From Clostridiaceae bacterium UBA5444 (lineage in GTDB: Bacteria; Bacillota; Clostridia; Clostridiales; Oxobacteraceae): a stretch of DNA of 26,148 bases. The notes under the pieces are model-generated. The model ran no database searches, was not told the DNA's origin, and was given only the letters and a program-made list of their open reading frames with translations. This document shows, piece after piece, positions 14,333 to 22,600 of the stretch. The stretch spans positions 1,770 to 27,917 of the forward strand of contig DIRE01000011.1 in the NCBI GenBank assembly GCA_002426575.1. Direction: 5' to 3'. Every line of letters begins with the position of its first letter. Position 1 is the first letter of the stretch. A program made the translations under genes and the position numbers.

Positions 14333-15169
14333 ATGGAAAATATGATAAATACACAAAACTTAATTTTTAGATATAAATCAGAAGAGGGAAAAGATGAAAA
14401 AGAGGCTCTTAGTGATGTAAATATTGAAATACAAAAGGGAGAATTTGTTGCAATAATAGGTCATAATGGATCAGGCAAATCAACCCTTGCTAAGCATTTC
14501 AATTCTTTGCTTACGCCTACCTCAGGGAAGGTATTTGTAAAGGGCATGGATACTTCTGATGAAAAAAATCTATGGAATATAAGACAGACTGCTGGAATGG
14601 TATTTCAAAACCCTGATAACCAAATAGTAGCAACAATAGTAGAAGAAGATGTGGCTTTTGGTCCTGAAAACTTAGGAGTTGAACCTAAGGAGATAAGAAG
14701 GAGAGTTGATGCAGCATTAGAGGCTGTTAGCATGACCCAATATATGAAGCATGGACCACACCTTTTATCTGGTGGTCAAAAGCAAAGAGTAGCAATAGCA
14801 GGGGTTCTCGCTATGAAGCCTGAATGCATAATATTAGATGAGCCTACAGCCATGCTTGACCCTTCAGGTAGGAAAGAAGTAATTGACACCATAAAAAGAT
14901 TAAACAAAGAAGAAAATATAACAATTATACTTATAACCCATTACATGGAGGAAGCTGTAGATGCTGATAAAATATTTGTAATGGAAGATGGAAAGGTTGT
15001 TTTATCAGGTACACCAAGAGAGGTATTCCCTAGAGTTGAAGAACTAAAAAGGTTAGGACTTGATGTGCCTCAAGTAACAGAGCTTGCCTACGAACTTAGA
15101 AAAGAAGGGGTAGATATACCAGAGGATATACTTACTATTGAAGAAATGGTGGTGCAGCTATGTCAATAA
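14333..15169 (+). CDS. ecfA1: ECF transporter ATPase EcfA1
   Basis: This is one of the two ATPases of the energy-coupling factor module, which powers uptake of vitamins, cofactors or metals through exchangeable S components. The 278-residue protein has the Walker A GHNGSGKS (43-50), Q-loop FQNPDNQ (about 91-97), signature LSGGQ (145-149), Walker B CIILDE (165-170) and the H-loop ITHYMEE. I chose the ATG at 14333 because GAAGGTG lies five bases before it; an in-frame ATG at 14318 has no ribosome-binding site. It overlaps ecfA2 by ten bases. Older names are cbiO1 or ybxA. No S component is in the window, as expected for the shared group-II module. Confidence 0.95.
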   Translation: MENMINTQNLIFRYKSEEGKDEKEALSDVNIEIQKGEFVAIIGHNGSGKSTLAKHFNSLLTPTSGKVFVKGMDTSDEKNLWNIRQTAGMVFQNPDNQIVATIVEEDVAFGPENLGVEPKEIRRRVDAALEAVSMTQYMKHGPHLLSGGQKQRVAIAGVLAMKPECIILDEPTAMLDPSGRKEVIDTIKRLNKEENITIILITHYMEEAVDADKIFVMEDGKVVLSGTPREVFPRVEELKRLGLDVPQVTELAYELRKEGVDIPEDILTIEEMVVQLCQ

Positions 15170-16020
15170 AGGTAGACAATATTTCATATGTATACATGCA
15201 GGGCACACCTTTTGAATATAAAGCTCTAGATGATGTTTCTTTAGAGATAAACAATGGCGAGTTTATAGGGCTTATAGGACACACGGGATCTGGAAAGTCA
15301 ACTCTTGTTCAACATCTTAATGGATTATTGAAACCAACAAGCGGAAAAATATACATAGATGATATGGACATAACACAAAAAGGGGTAAATTTAAAAGCTA
15401 TAAGACAAAAGGTAGGATTGGTATTTCAATATCCAGAGCACCAGCTATTTGAGGAGACAATATACAAAGATGTGGCATTTGGTCCTACAAATCTAGAACT
15501 TAGCAAGGAAGATATAGATAAAAGAGTTAGAATGGCACTAAGTATGGTAGGTATAGATTATGGGGAAAGCAAAGATAAATCACCATTTGATTTAAGCGGA
15601 GGACAAAGAAGAAGAGTTGCAATTGCAGGGGTTTTGGCTATGGAACCTGAGGTACTCATACTTGATGAACCTACTGCAGGCCTCGATCCTAACGGCAGAG
15701 ACTCTATACTGCAGGAGATTAAGTTACTTCATGAAAAGTATGGTAAAACCGTAATACTGGTATCTCATAGCATGGAGGACATTGCAAAACTAGTTGATAG
15801 AATAATAGTTATGAACAAAGGAAAATGCGTTTTATCTGGAAGCCCTAGGGAAGTATTTAAACAGTCTGATATGCTAAATGAAATAGGGCTTGGCATTCCA
15901 CAAATAACTGCTTTAGTAAAACAACTTAGATCTAAGGGAATGGATATTAGGGATGATTGCCTAACAGTACAAGAGGCTAAAGAGGAAATTTTAAAGTATC
16001 TAAGGAGCAGGAAGTCATGA
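15160..16020 (+). CDS. ecfA2: ECF transporter ATPase EcfA2
   Basis: This is the second ATPase of the ECF module and forms the heterodimer with EcfA1. The 286-residue protein has Walker A GHTGSGKS (40-47), Q-loop FQYPEHQLFEETIYKDVAFGP (from about 89), signature LSGGQ (145-149), Walker B LILDE (166-170) with the D-loop AGLDPNGR, and H-loop VSHSMED. The C-terminal region (SGSPREVFKQ onward) is the dimerisation part typical of ECF ATPases. Its ATG lies within the last codons of ecfA1, and its stop overlaps the ecfT start as ATGA, so all three are translationally coupled. Confidence 0.96.
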   Translation: MSIKVDNISYVYMQGTPFEYKALDDVSLEINNGEFIGLIGHTGSGKSTLVQHLNGLLKPTSGKIYIDDMDITQKGVNLKAIRQKVGLVFQYPEHQLFEETIYKDVAFGPTNLELSKEDIDKRVRMALSMVGIDYGESKDKSPFDLSGGQRRRVAIAGVLAMEPEVLILDEPTAGLDPNGRDSILQEIKLLHEKYGKTVILVSHSMEDIAKLVDRIIVMNKGKCVLSGSPREVFKQSDMLNEIGLGIPQITALVKQLRSKGMDIRDDCLTVQEAKEEILKYLRSRKS

Positions 16021-16823
16021 TTAAAGATATTACAGTAGGGCAGTATTTACCGGGAAACTCAGTAATCCATAGATTAGATCCAAGAGTAAAGATTGTTGGA
16101 ACCTTTGCTTTTATAATTAATTTATTTATAATAAACAATTTTATAGGATATATACCTATATTTATCTTTATGGCTGCCGCCTTAATAATCTCAAAGATAC
16201 CTTTTAAATATGTGGTAAATGGGTTAAAACCTATAATGGTAATAATAATAATTACTGCAATAATAAATGTATTTTTTACTACTGGAAAAGTTATTTATAC
16301 TTTAGGACCATTATCAATAACAGAAGAAGGTTTAAGGCTTGCAGGGTTTATGATAATTAGGTTAATCTTTTTAATTATTGGAACATCAGTATTAACATTA
16401 ACAACATCACCAATAGCCTTAACTGATGGGATAGAAAATTTACTTACCCCCTTAAAGAAGATTGGCGTACCAGCTCATGAGCTGGCAATGATGATGACAA
16501 TTGCTTTAAGGTTTATACCAACGCTTTTAGATGAAACTGATAAAATAATGAAAGCACAAACTGCAAGAGGTGCTGATTTTGAATCAGGTAATATTATGAA
16601 AAGGGCAAAAAGTCTTGTTCCACTTCTTGTACCCCTATTTATTAGCTCATTTAGGAGAGCTGATGAGCTTGCCATGGCCATGGAAGCAAGATGCTACCGT
16701 GGAGGAGAGGGAAGGACAAGAATGAAACAGTTAAAGATAGAAAAAGTAGATATAATAGCCATTGTATTTATTATTTTACTTATGGCAATTTCTATATATA
16801 GTAGATATATTGTACTTTTTTAG
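16017..16823 (+). CDS. ecfT: ECF transporter transmembrane protein EcfT
   Basis: EcfT is the membrane scaffold that couples ATP hydrolysis by EcfA1/A2 to the toppling of S components. The 268-residue protein has several hydrophobic segments (about residues 27-60, 70-88, 110-130 and near the C-terminus 245-265). Two Ala-Arg-type coupling-helix motifs are present: ARG at 183-185 and ARCYRGG at 224-230, the second lacking the strict ARG triplet but retaining the surrounding pattern. The start codon overlaps the ecfA2 stop. truA follows 17 bases later, as in B. subtilis. Confidence 0.95.
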   Translation: MIKDITVGQYLPGNSVIHRLDPRVKIVGTFAFIINLFIINNFIGYIPIFIFMAAALIISKIPFKYVVNGLKPIMVIIIITAIINVFFTTGKVIYTLGPLSITEEGLRLAGFMIIRLIFLIIGTSVLTLTTSPIALTDGIENLLTPLKKIGVPAHELAMMMTIALRFIPTLLDETDKIMKAQTARGADFESGNIMKRAKSLVPLLVPLFISSFRRADELAMAMEARCYRGGEGRTRMKQLKIEKVDIIAIVFIILLMAISIYSRYIVLF

Positions 16824-16840
16824 AGGATGACTGAGGATAT

Positions 16841-17575
16841 ATGAGAAATATTAAGCTTACTATAGAATATGATGGCACAGGGTATGCAGGATGGCAAGTG
16901 CAGAAGAATGCGCTTACAATACAGGAGGTATTAGAAAAGGGAATAGAAAATCTAATAAACCATGATGTATCCCTTACAGGCTCAAGTAGAACAGATGCAG
17001 GGGTTCATGCAAAAGGTATGGTAGCAAACTTTAAAACCACATCTAATATTCCTGCTGAAAACTTCCCTGCAGCTATAAATGGCAAACTTCCTAATGATAT
17101 TGTTATATTAAAAGCTGAAGATGTGGGTATGGAGTTTCACAGTAGATTTGATAGCTTAGGAAAGGTATATTCTTATACCATATTAAACAGGAGATATCCA
17201 CCAGGGCTATACAGAAATTATGTGGCTCATGTTCCTATTAAACTTAATGTAGAAGGAATGAAAAAAGCATGCAACTTTTTTATAGGGACTCATGACTTCT
17301 CCACATTTAAATCCACTGGCAGCTCTGCTAAAACATCTATAAGGACAATAAAAAGCTTGTATATTGAAAATAGCGGCGAAATAATCAAAATATATATAGA
17401 AGCAGATGGCTTTTTATATAATATGGTAAGGATAATATCAGGCACTTTAATAGAAGTAGGAATAGGAAAGATAAGATATAACGATATACCTGATATTATA
17501 GATAGCAAAGATAGAAAAAGAGCAGGTAAAACTGCACCTGCAAATGGTTTATGCCTAGAATGTGTCAGATACTGA
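16841..17575 (+). CDS. truA: tRNA pseudouridine(38-40) synthase TruA
   Basis: TruA converts uridines 38, 39 and 40 of the tRNA anticodon stem-loop to pseudouridine. The 244-residue product starts with the family pattern IKLTIEYDGTGYAGWQ and contains the catalytic motif SSRTDAGVHA with the nucleophilic aspartate at 52. The C-terminal FLYNMVRIISGTLIEVG segment is also present. The ribosome-binding site is weak (GAGGAT at 16833-16838, close to the ATG), so translation may depend partly on coupling with ecfT. It ends the ECF-truA group; a promoter for rplM-rpsI begins 30 bases after its stop. Confidence 0.97.
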   Translation: MRNIKLTIEYDGTGYAGWQVQKNALTIQEVLEKGIENLINHDVSLTGSSRTDAGVHAKGMVANFKTTSNIPAENFPAAINGKLPNDIVILKAEDVGMEFHSRFDSLGKVYSYTILNRRYPPGLYRNYVAHVPIKLNVEGMKKACNFFIGTHDFSTFKSTGSSAKTSIRTIKSLYIENSGEIIKIYIEADGFLYNMVRIISGTLIEVGIGKIRYNDIPDIIDSKDRKRAGKTAPANGLCLECVRY

Positions 17576-17576
17576 T

Positions 17577-17602
17577 ATTTAGTGGCCTCTAGCTTACTAA
17601 AT
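17577..17602 (+). repeat. Inverted repeat between truA and the rplM promoter
   Basis: ATTTAGT (17577-17583) and ACTAAAT (17596-17602) make a perfect 7-bp stem with a 12-base loop directly after the truA stop and just before the -35 hexamer at 17605. It could be a weak 3' end for the truA transcript or a binding site over the promoter; it has no T-run. Confidence 0.3.
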
Positions 17603-17604
17603 TC

Positions 17605-17633
17605 TTGACACACCAGGCTATATGTATTACAAT
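17605..17633 (+). promoter_or_regulatory. Housekeeping promoter of rplM-rpsI
   Basis: TTGACA at 17605-17610, an exact -35 consensus, is followed after exactly 17 bases by TACAAT at 17628-17633, one mismatch from the -10 consensus. Transcription would start near 17640 and give a leader of about 105 bases before rplM. This is the best vegetative sigma-factor promoter in the window. Confidence 0.85.
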
Positions 17634-17648
17634 ATAAAATGGTGTAAA

Positions 17649-17673
17649 AAAGATCCACTAGCCCCGGGTCTTT
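17649..17673 (+). promoter_or_regulatory. Leader hairpin of rplM mRNA, L13-leader candidate
   Basis: AAAGATCC (17649-17656) pairs with GGGTCTTT (17666-17673), 8 bp with one T-G pair and a nine-base loop, about ten bases into the predicted transcript. It is followed by an A/T run without a solid T tract. Firmicute rplM genes often carry an autoregulatory L13 leader RNA (an Rfam family); position and size fit, but I did not verify the consensus. An attenuator function is inference. Confidence 0.5.
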
Positions 17674-17745
17674 ATATATATCGAAAATTTCAACTTGAAA
17701 ATAATGCGTTAAAGAATAAGGATAGATTAGAACAGGAGGTAAATC

Positions 17746-18189
17746 ATGAAAACGACATATATTGCAAAGCCTGCACAGATTGAAAGAAAGTGGTATGTTG
17801 TAGATGCTGAAGGAAAAACTCTTGGAAGATTGGCAACCCAAATCGCTATGATTTTAAGAGGAAAGAATAAGCCAATCTACACTCCACATGTTGATACAGG
17901 TGATTATGTAATAGTTATAAATGCAGAAAAGATAGTTTTAACTGGTAAGAAACTTGATCAAAAAATGTATAGACACCACAGCTTATACCCAGGTGGTTTA
18001 AAAGAGACTCCATATAGAAAGCTCATTGCTGAGAAACCAGAATTTGTAATATCTGAAGCCGTAAGAGGCATGCTTCCTAAAGGACCTCTTGGAAGAAAAA
18101 TGTTAAAGAAATTAAAGGTATACAGGGGACCTGAACACGATAATCAAGCACAACAACCTGAATTCCTTGATATTCAGACAAGCAAATAA
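17746..18189 (+). CDS. rplM: 50S ribosomal protein L13
   Basis: L13 is one of the first proteins to bind 23S rRNA during large-subunit assembly. The 147-residue product begins MKTTYIAKPAQIERKWYVVDAEGKTLGRLATQIA and contains the conserved LTGKKLDQKMYRHHSLYPGGLKE, AVRGMLPKGPLGRKMLKKLKVYRGPEHDNQAQQPE. An AGGAGGT ribosome-binding site lies seven bases before the ATG. It has its own promoter (17605-17633) and a leader, and is co-transcribed with rpsI 21 bases downstream. Confidence 0.98.
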   Translation: MKTTYIAKPAQIERKWYVVDAEGKTLGRLATQIAMILRGKNKPIYTPHVDTGDYVIVINAEKIVLTGKKLDQKMYRHHSLYPGGLKETPYRKLIAEKPEFVISEAVRGMLPKGPLGRKMLKKLKVYRGPEHDNQAQQPEFLDIQTSK

Positions 18190-18210
18190 TGGTGCGGAGG
18201 GAGGATAATT

Positions 18211-18603
18211 ATGGCAAAACTACAGTACGCTGGAACAGGTAGAAGAAAGAAGTCAGTAGCAAGGGTAAGATTAGTACCCGGCGAAGGAAACATAACAGTT
18301 AACAATAGAAATATTGATGATTATTTTGGTCTTGAAACATTAAGGACTATAGTAAAGCAACCTTTGAATCTTACAGGAACTCTTGATAAATTTGATGTAA
18401 TTGCAAATGTACATGGAGGCGGATTCACAGGTCAAGCTGGAGCAATACGCCATGGAATTTCAAGAGCACTTTTAAAGGCTGATCAAGATTTAAGATTAGA
18501 GCTTAAAAAGGCAGGATTCTTAACAAGAGATCCAAGAATGAAAGAAAGAAAGAAATACGGATTAAAGGGAGCAAGAAGAGCCCCACAATTCTCAAAGAGA
18601 TAA
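18211..18603 (+). CDS. rpsI: 30S ribosomal protein S9
   Basis: S9 reaches the P-site tRNA anticodon with its C-terminal tail in the small-subunit head. The 130-residue product begins with the motif YAGTGRRKKSVARVRLVPG, contains DVIANVHGGGFTGQAGAIRHGISRALL, and ends in the invariant basic tail KKYGLKGARRAPQFSKR. GGAGGGAGG at about 18197-18205 precedes the ATG. A strong terminator follows 20 bases after the stop, closing the rplM-rpsI unit. Confidence 0.99.
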   Translation: MAKLQYAGTGRRKKSVARVRLVPGEGNITVNNRNIDDYFGLETLRTIVKQPLNLTGTLDKFDVIANVHGGGFTGQAGAIRHGISRALLKADQDLRLELKKAGFLTRDPRMKERKKYGLKGARRAPQFSKR

Positions 18604-18622
18604 TTGGTGTAAAATCATATAT

Positions 18623-18659
18623 AAAAGAGCTGCAGAGATGCAGCTCTTTTATTTTTTTT
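18623..18659 (+). terminator. Intrinsic terminator after rpsI
   Basis: AAAAGAGCTGCA (18623-18634) and TGCAGCTCTTTT (18639-18650) form a perfect 12-bp stem with a GAGA tetraloop, followed by A and eight Ts (18652-18659). This ends the rplM-rpsI transcript and insulates the germination operon downstream. Confidence 0.95.
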
Positions 18660-18751
18660 GCAATAACCAAAAGCTCTTAATGGTCCTCAACTATTTTACT
18701 CATATATAATACTTTAAGGCAAATATGGAAATACTAATTTAGGGTGATGCT

Positions 18752-20302
18752 ATGATGATAAAGAAGCTGAAGACTAAAAAAATTGAGGAATCTGGGAACA
18801 AAGCAGAAGAAAAGGATGATAAAAAGGAAAGCGAAAAGGTGGAAGATGGAAAAGAAAAGTTATCATCATCTTTTGATGATAATATATACAAAATTAAAAA
18901 GTCATTTGAAAACTGCCCTGATATCATAATGCGAAAGGTATCAATAGGGCAAAACAAGACAGGATACTTTTTATATGTGGCAGGAATGGTTGATACGGAT
19001 CTTGTTCAAAGAGATTTTATTGCCCCTGTACTGAATATGGGGTACGAAGGTCTGATGAAGGAGGAAAGTCTCGAAAACCTCCCGGTAACTGATATTAGCT
19101 TTCCAGTTGATATAAACACCATCATAGACGATGTGCTCCGCGGGAATACCGTGTTTCTGGGAGAAGGCATTGACCATGCAATATCCTGCAACCTTGTATT
19201 ATTTGCCAAGAGGAGCATAGAAGAGCCCATAGTTGAGAAAAATGTAAAAGGCTCCCATGAAGGATTTGTGGAGAGTCTACTGACAAATATGTCGATGCTC
19301 AGGAGGCTTGTTAAAAATACAAGTCTCAAATTTAAAACATTCAAACTTGGAGCAACCACCAACCAGACATGTGCAATTGCTTATATTGAAGGTATTGCGA
19401 GTCCGGAGCTTTTATCCATGCTATCTGAAAAAATAAAGAATCTGAATTCAGATGGATTTATAGGTATAGGCTATATTGAGCAATTCATAACGGATCATCC
19501 AAATTCACCCTTTCCTCAATATTTATCAACAGAAAGGCCTGACAAGACAATTGCAGCATTACTGGAAGGCAAGTTTGCCATAATGCTTGATGGTACGCCG
19601 GTAATGAGCATTGTACCTGTAAACTTTTTTGCCTTTTTCAAAGCTCCTGATGACTATACCTCTAATTGGATGTTCGGGTCATTTATAGGTGCTATTAGGG
19701 TATTTGCCGCCATTATAGCTGTATTCCTGCCAGGTCTTTATATATCAGTATTGGCGTTTCATTATTATACAGTACCCTTAAACCTTTTAATATCCCTGGC
19801 CGAATCCAGATCAAAAGTTCCCTTCCAGCCATTGATGGAAGCACTTATAATGGAAATAACACTTGAACTTCTCAGGGAGTCCACAATAAGGCTGCCCACC
19901 TATATAGGCACGGCAGTAGGCGTGGTGGGCGGTCTGATCATAGGCCAGTCAGCCGTACAGGCAGGACTTGTAAGCAATCTCATGATAATAGTAGTTGCAG
20001 TGACTGCCATTGCAAGCTTTGTCATACCATCATATGACATGGGTCTTGCAATCAGGTTTATAAGGTTTATTGTAATGCTTTTTTCAGCCGTCTTCGGAAT
20101 TATAGGAATCACTACAACTGCATCACTTATAATCGCAAACCTTGTAATTCTTGAATCCCTAGGGCAGCCATATTTTCAGCCTTGGATACCATTAAAGCTT
20201 AAGGATTTGAAGGATGCGGTAATAAGGCTTCCCATAAACCTCCATAGAACCCGCCCCGATATTGCCCAACCGGTAGATAAAATAAGGGGGCGTAATAAAT
20301 GA
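18752..20302 (+). CDS. Spore germinant receptor subunit A (GerA/GerKA family)
   Basis: This is the A subunit of a nutrient germinant receptor, located in the inner spore membrane of endospore formers. The 516-residue protein starts with about 45 highly charged, probably disordered residues. A soluble domain follows (VDTDLVQRDFIAPVL, FLGEGIDHAISCNLVLFAKRSIEEP, TNMSMLRRLVKNTSLKFKTFKLGATTNQTCAIAYIEGIA). The region from about 310 to 460 is hydrophobic, with the family core ALIMEITLELLRESTIRLPTYIGTAVGVVGGLIIGQSAV. The ATG at 18752 or the adjacent one at 18755 could be used (AGGGTG at 18741). Hand counts give 45-48% G+C in two 120-base samples, above the surrounding genes. It overlaps the next gene as ATGA. 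Which receptor (GerA, GerB, GerK) cannot be told. Confidence 0.93.
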   Translation: MMIKKLKTKKIEESGNKAEEKDDKKESEKVEDGKEKLSSSFDDNIYKIKKSFENCPDIIMRKVSIGQNKTGYFLYVAGMVDTDLVQRDFIAPVLNMGYEGLMKEESLENLPVTDISFPVDINTIIDDVLRGNTVFLGEGIDHAISCNLVLFAKRSIEEPIVEKNVKGSHEGFVESLLTNMSMLRRLVKNTSLKFKTFKLGATTNQTCAIAYIEGIASPELLSMLSEKIKNLNSDGFIGIGYIEQFITDHPNSPFPQYLSTERPDKTIAALLEGKFAIMLDGTPVMSIVPVNFFAFFKAPDDYTSNWMFGSFIGAIRVFAAIIAVFLPGLYISVLAFHYYTVPLNLLISLAESRSKVPFQPLMEALIMEITLELLRESTIRLPTYIGTAVGVVGGLIIGQSAVQAGLVSNLMIIVVAVTAIASFVIPSYDMGLAIRFIRFIVMLFSAVFGIIGITTTASLIIANLVILESLGQPYFQPWIPLKLKDLKDAVIRLPINLHRTRPDIAQPVDKIRGRNK

Positions 20303-21384
20303 TAGAAGATAGGAGGAATCTGATAAACTCAAAGCAGCTCATGGTACTCATTATTTCTTCAACAGCAGGTGTTGGCATAATATCCCTCCCATATCTTTTG
20401 GTTCAGGAGGTCGGCCATAACGGCTGGATTGCCATTCTCCTGTCCGGCATCTCATCAATGATAATGGCGGTTATAGTATTTAAATTATTAGAAAGATATA
20501 AAAATAAGTCCATAATAGAGATAAACCTTATATTGTATGGCAAGTATATAGGTATGGCAGTGAATGTATTCTATTTATTGTATTTGACACTTAAGTTGTC
20601 CGTAAACTTAAGGATAGCAACAGAAGTAGTCCAGATCACCGTACTCAGGTCTACTCCATCTATCGTACTTACCGTTTTATTTTTTCTATCAACTATTTAT
20701 ATATCATGGTATGGGCTGAAATCCGTATGTAGGTATGGGAATATGATATTTTTAACAATACTTATGGTATTGGTACTTTATATTCTGAGCTTAAATAAAG
20801 TAAGGCTTACATTCCTGCTTCCCATAGGAGATATAGAAATTCAAGGACTGCTGGAATCTGTAAAAATAGCAGCTTTCTCATTCTTAGGCTTTGCATATCC
20901 GCTGGCAGTATACCCCATGGTAACCGATAAAAAACAATCATTAAAATATACACTGCTGGCATTGATATTTTCTACCGTATTTTTCGGTTTGACAATTGTA
21001 ATTACTACAGGTTATTTCGGCGAGAATATGCTGAAGCATATGCTTTTTCCTGTTTATACGTTGGCATTATCATTTAGGACGCCAATAATTGAGAGATTAG
21101 ACCTTCTCTTTTTGGTACTGTGGTTTCCGGCAATGGGCATGACACTTAAAGGATATTTCTTTATTTCCTACTATTGGATAAACAGGCTGCTCAATATTAA
21201 AAGAAAGACACTTTCTATACTATTGTTTTCCACAGCAGTTATAATAATTAGCAGAATTCCAAATGATTACAACCAGTCCCTTAAATTCCTTGGATATACC
21301 GACAATATAGGAGTCCTCTTTATGTTTGGAATGATAATAATAGGCTACATAATGTCGATGATTAAAGGAGGACACAGCAATTGA
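20299..21384 (+). CDS. Spore germinant receptor subunit B (permease-like)
   Basis: This is the B subunit of the germinant receptor, a membrane protein related to amino-acid permeases of the APC superfamily and thought to take part in germinant recognition. The 361-residue product has about ten hydrophobic segments, starting with QLMVLIISSTAGVGIISLPYLL (about 14-35), and contains EINLILYGKYIGMAVNVFYLLY and SFLGFAYPLAVYPMV, typical of the family. Its start codon overlaps the stop of the A subunit (ATGA) and its stop overlaps the TTG of the C subunit, giving a tight three-gene operon. One sample counted at 35% G+C, so it is not uniformly different in composition. Confidence 0.92.
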   Translation: MIEDRRNLINSKQLMVLIISSTAGVGIISLPYLLVQEVGHNGWIAILLSGISSMIMAVIVFKLLERYKNKSIIEINLILYGKYIGMAVNVFYLLYLTLKLSVNLRIATEVVQITVLRSTPSIVLTVLFFLSTIYISWYGLKSVCRYGNMIFLTILMVLVLYILSLNKVRLTFLLPIGDIEIQGLLESVKIAAFSFLGFAYPLAVYPMVTDKKQSLKYTLLALIFSTVFFGLTIVITTGYFGENMLKHMLFPVYTLALSFRTPIIERLDLLFLVLWFPAMGMTLKGYFFISYYWINRLLNIKRKTLSILLFSTAVIIISRIPNDYNQSLKFLGYTDNIGVLFMFGMIIIGYIMSMIKGGHSN

Positions 21385-22502
21385 AGAGAATACTCACATT
21401 AATACTGATGATACTGATATTTCCGCTTATTTTAACAGGGTGCTGGGATCAGAAGATTTATGAACATATAGGGTTTATATTGAATGTAGGCATTGAATCT
21501 TCAAAAGATGGCAATATGTTGATAACATTTACTTCACCGGTAGTAGGAGAGGGCGAAGGGGAAACCGGGGTAGAATTGATAGAGGTTACCGGGGGAATAT
21601 TAAGAGAGGGTAGGCAAAACGCTAGGAACATGTCTTCTAAACAACTCGAATCAGGCAAGCTGCAGCAGTTTTTAATATCATCCGAGCTAGCACAGAAAAG
21701 AAATGTACATGATCTCATTGAAATTGCTGAGCGTGACCCAATACTTCCCATACAATGCTGGCTTGTAATAGTAGATGGAAGCCCAAATGAATTAATAAAA
21801 GCCGCCGCTAATTTAAAAGAAAAACCGCGGCCTGCCATATATATTAACCAGCTTCTTGAAAATTCTGCAAAGGGTTCAAAGATTCCTGAAACAAGGCTTG
21901 CAGATTTTAACATAGAATATTTAGCCCCGGGGTTAGATCCTATGCTGCCTCTTATAAAGCTATCCAATAATCAGGTTATGGTCACAGGTTCCGCACTTTT
22001 CTCAAAAGGCAAGATGACAGGCAAGCTAAGTACCAGGCAGTCATTTCTGGCATTAGCAATGATGGGAAGAGCAAGGAAAGCAGGTTTTTCATCCATTGAC
22101 CCAATCTTCCCTAAAGTATCAGATGATGGGAAAGAGGATATGGCAACTGAGCTTAGAGCCATCAAAAGGAATATAAAAATAAAAATGGTGGATGGCGAGC
22201 CTGTTGTCAATATTTATATTAACTTTGCAGGATATATAAGTGAATACGGGTGGGATAGCTTAACCGATCAGGCTGTGCAAAAGGAAATTGAATCATACCT
22301 GTCCGAAAGATTGAAGAAGGATTGCATTGAAACTATCAATATACTTCAGCAGGCAAATTGTGATGCAATAGGTATAGGCGATATGATAAGAGCAAAATGC
22401 GGGGAATATTGGAAAAGCGTAGATTGGGAAGATGCCTATAGAGATATTGTGATAGATGTAGACGTAAATGTGGATATCAAGCAATTTGGAGTTATTGATT
22501 AA
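21381..22502 (+). CDS. Spore germinant receptor subunit C, lipoprotein (TTG start)
   Basis: This is the C subunit of the germinant receptor (GerAC family), a lipoprotein anchored on the outer face of the inner spore membrane. The 373-residue product has a short lysine/arginine start, a hydrophobic stretch and the lipobox LTGC with the lipid-modified cysteine at 21, followed by WDQ, as is usual. Further family features are IGFILNVGIESSKDGNMLITFTSPV, the ARNMSSKQLESGKLQQFLISSELA block, and the C-terminal domain with INFAGYISEYGWDSL and DMIRAKCGEYWKSVDWEDAYRDI. The TTG at 21381 overlaps the preceding stop; AAAGGAGG at 21364-21371 gives good spacing. One 120-base sample counted at 42% G+C. Confidence 0.93.
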   Translation: MKRILTLILMILIFPLILTGCWDQKIYEHIGFILNVGIESSKDGNMLITFTSPVVGEGEGETGVELIEVTGGILREGRQNARNMSSKQLESGKLQQFLISSELAQKRNVHDLIEIAERDPILPIQCWLVIVDGSPNELIKAAANLKEKPRPAIYINQLLENSAKGSKIPETRLADFNIEYLAPGLDPMLPLIKLSNNQVMVTGSALFSKGKMTGKLSTRQSFLALAMMGRARKAGFSSIDPIFPKVSDDGKEDMATELRAIKRNIKIKMVDGEPVVNIYINFAGYISEYGWDSLTDQAVQKEIESYLSERLKKDCIETINILQQANCDAIGIGDMIRAKCGEYWKSVDWEDAYRDIVIDVDVNVDIKQFGVID

Positions 22503-22600
22503 ATCTTTTCTCCTATGCATATACAGACAGAAAGAAAAGAATAGAATAATATGCATTTACTAGAATATATTTAAAATAGAATTCTATGTAGGGGGAGCAT

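Noticed and set aside
17290..17841. 183-residue open frame on the minus strand over the end of truA and the start of rplM
   Set aside because: It crosses the rplM promoter and leader and two firmly identified genes; the translation has no recognisable family.
18705..18710. TATAAT upstream of the gerA-type gene as a promoter
   Set aside because: There is no -35 element at suitable distance, and the surrounding bases do not fit a forespore sigma-G promoter either; only the -10 match is present.
22515..22556. ATGCATAT/ATATGCAT inverted repeat between the gerC-type gene and cwlD as a terminator
   Set aside because: The loop is about 28 bases and no T-run follows, so it does not look like an intrinsic terminator.
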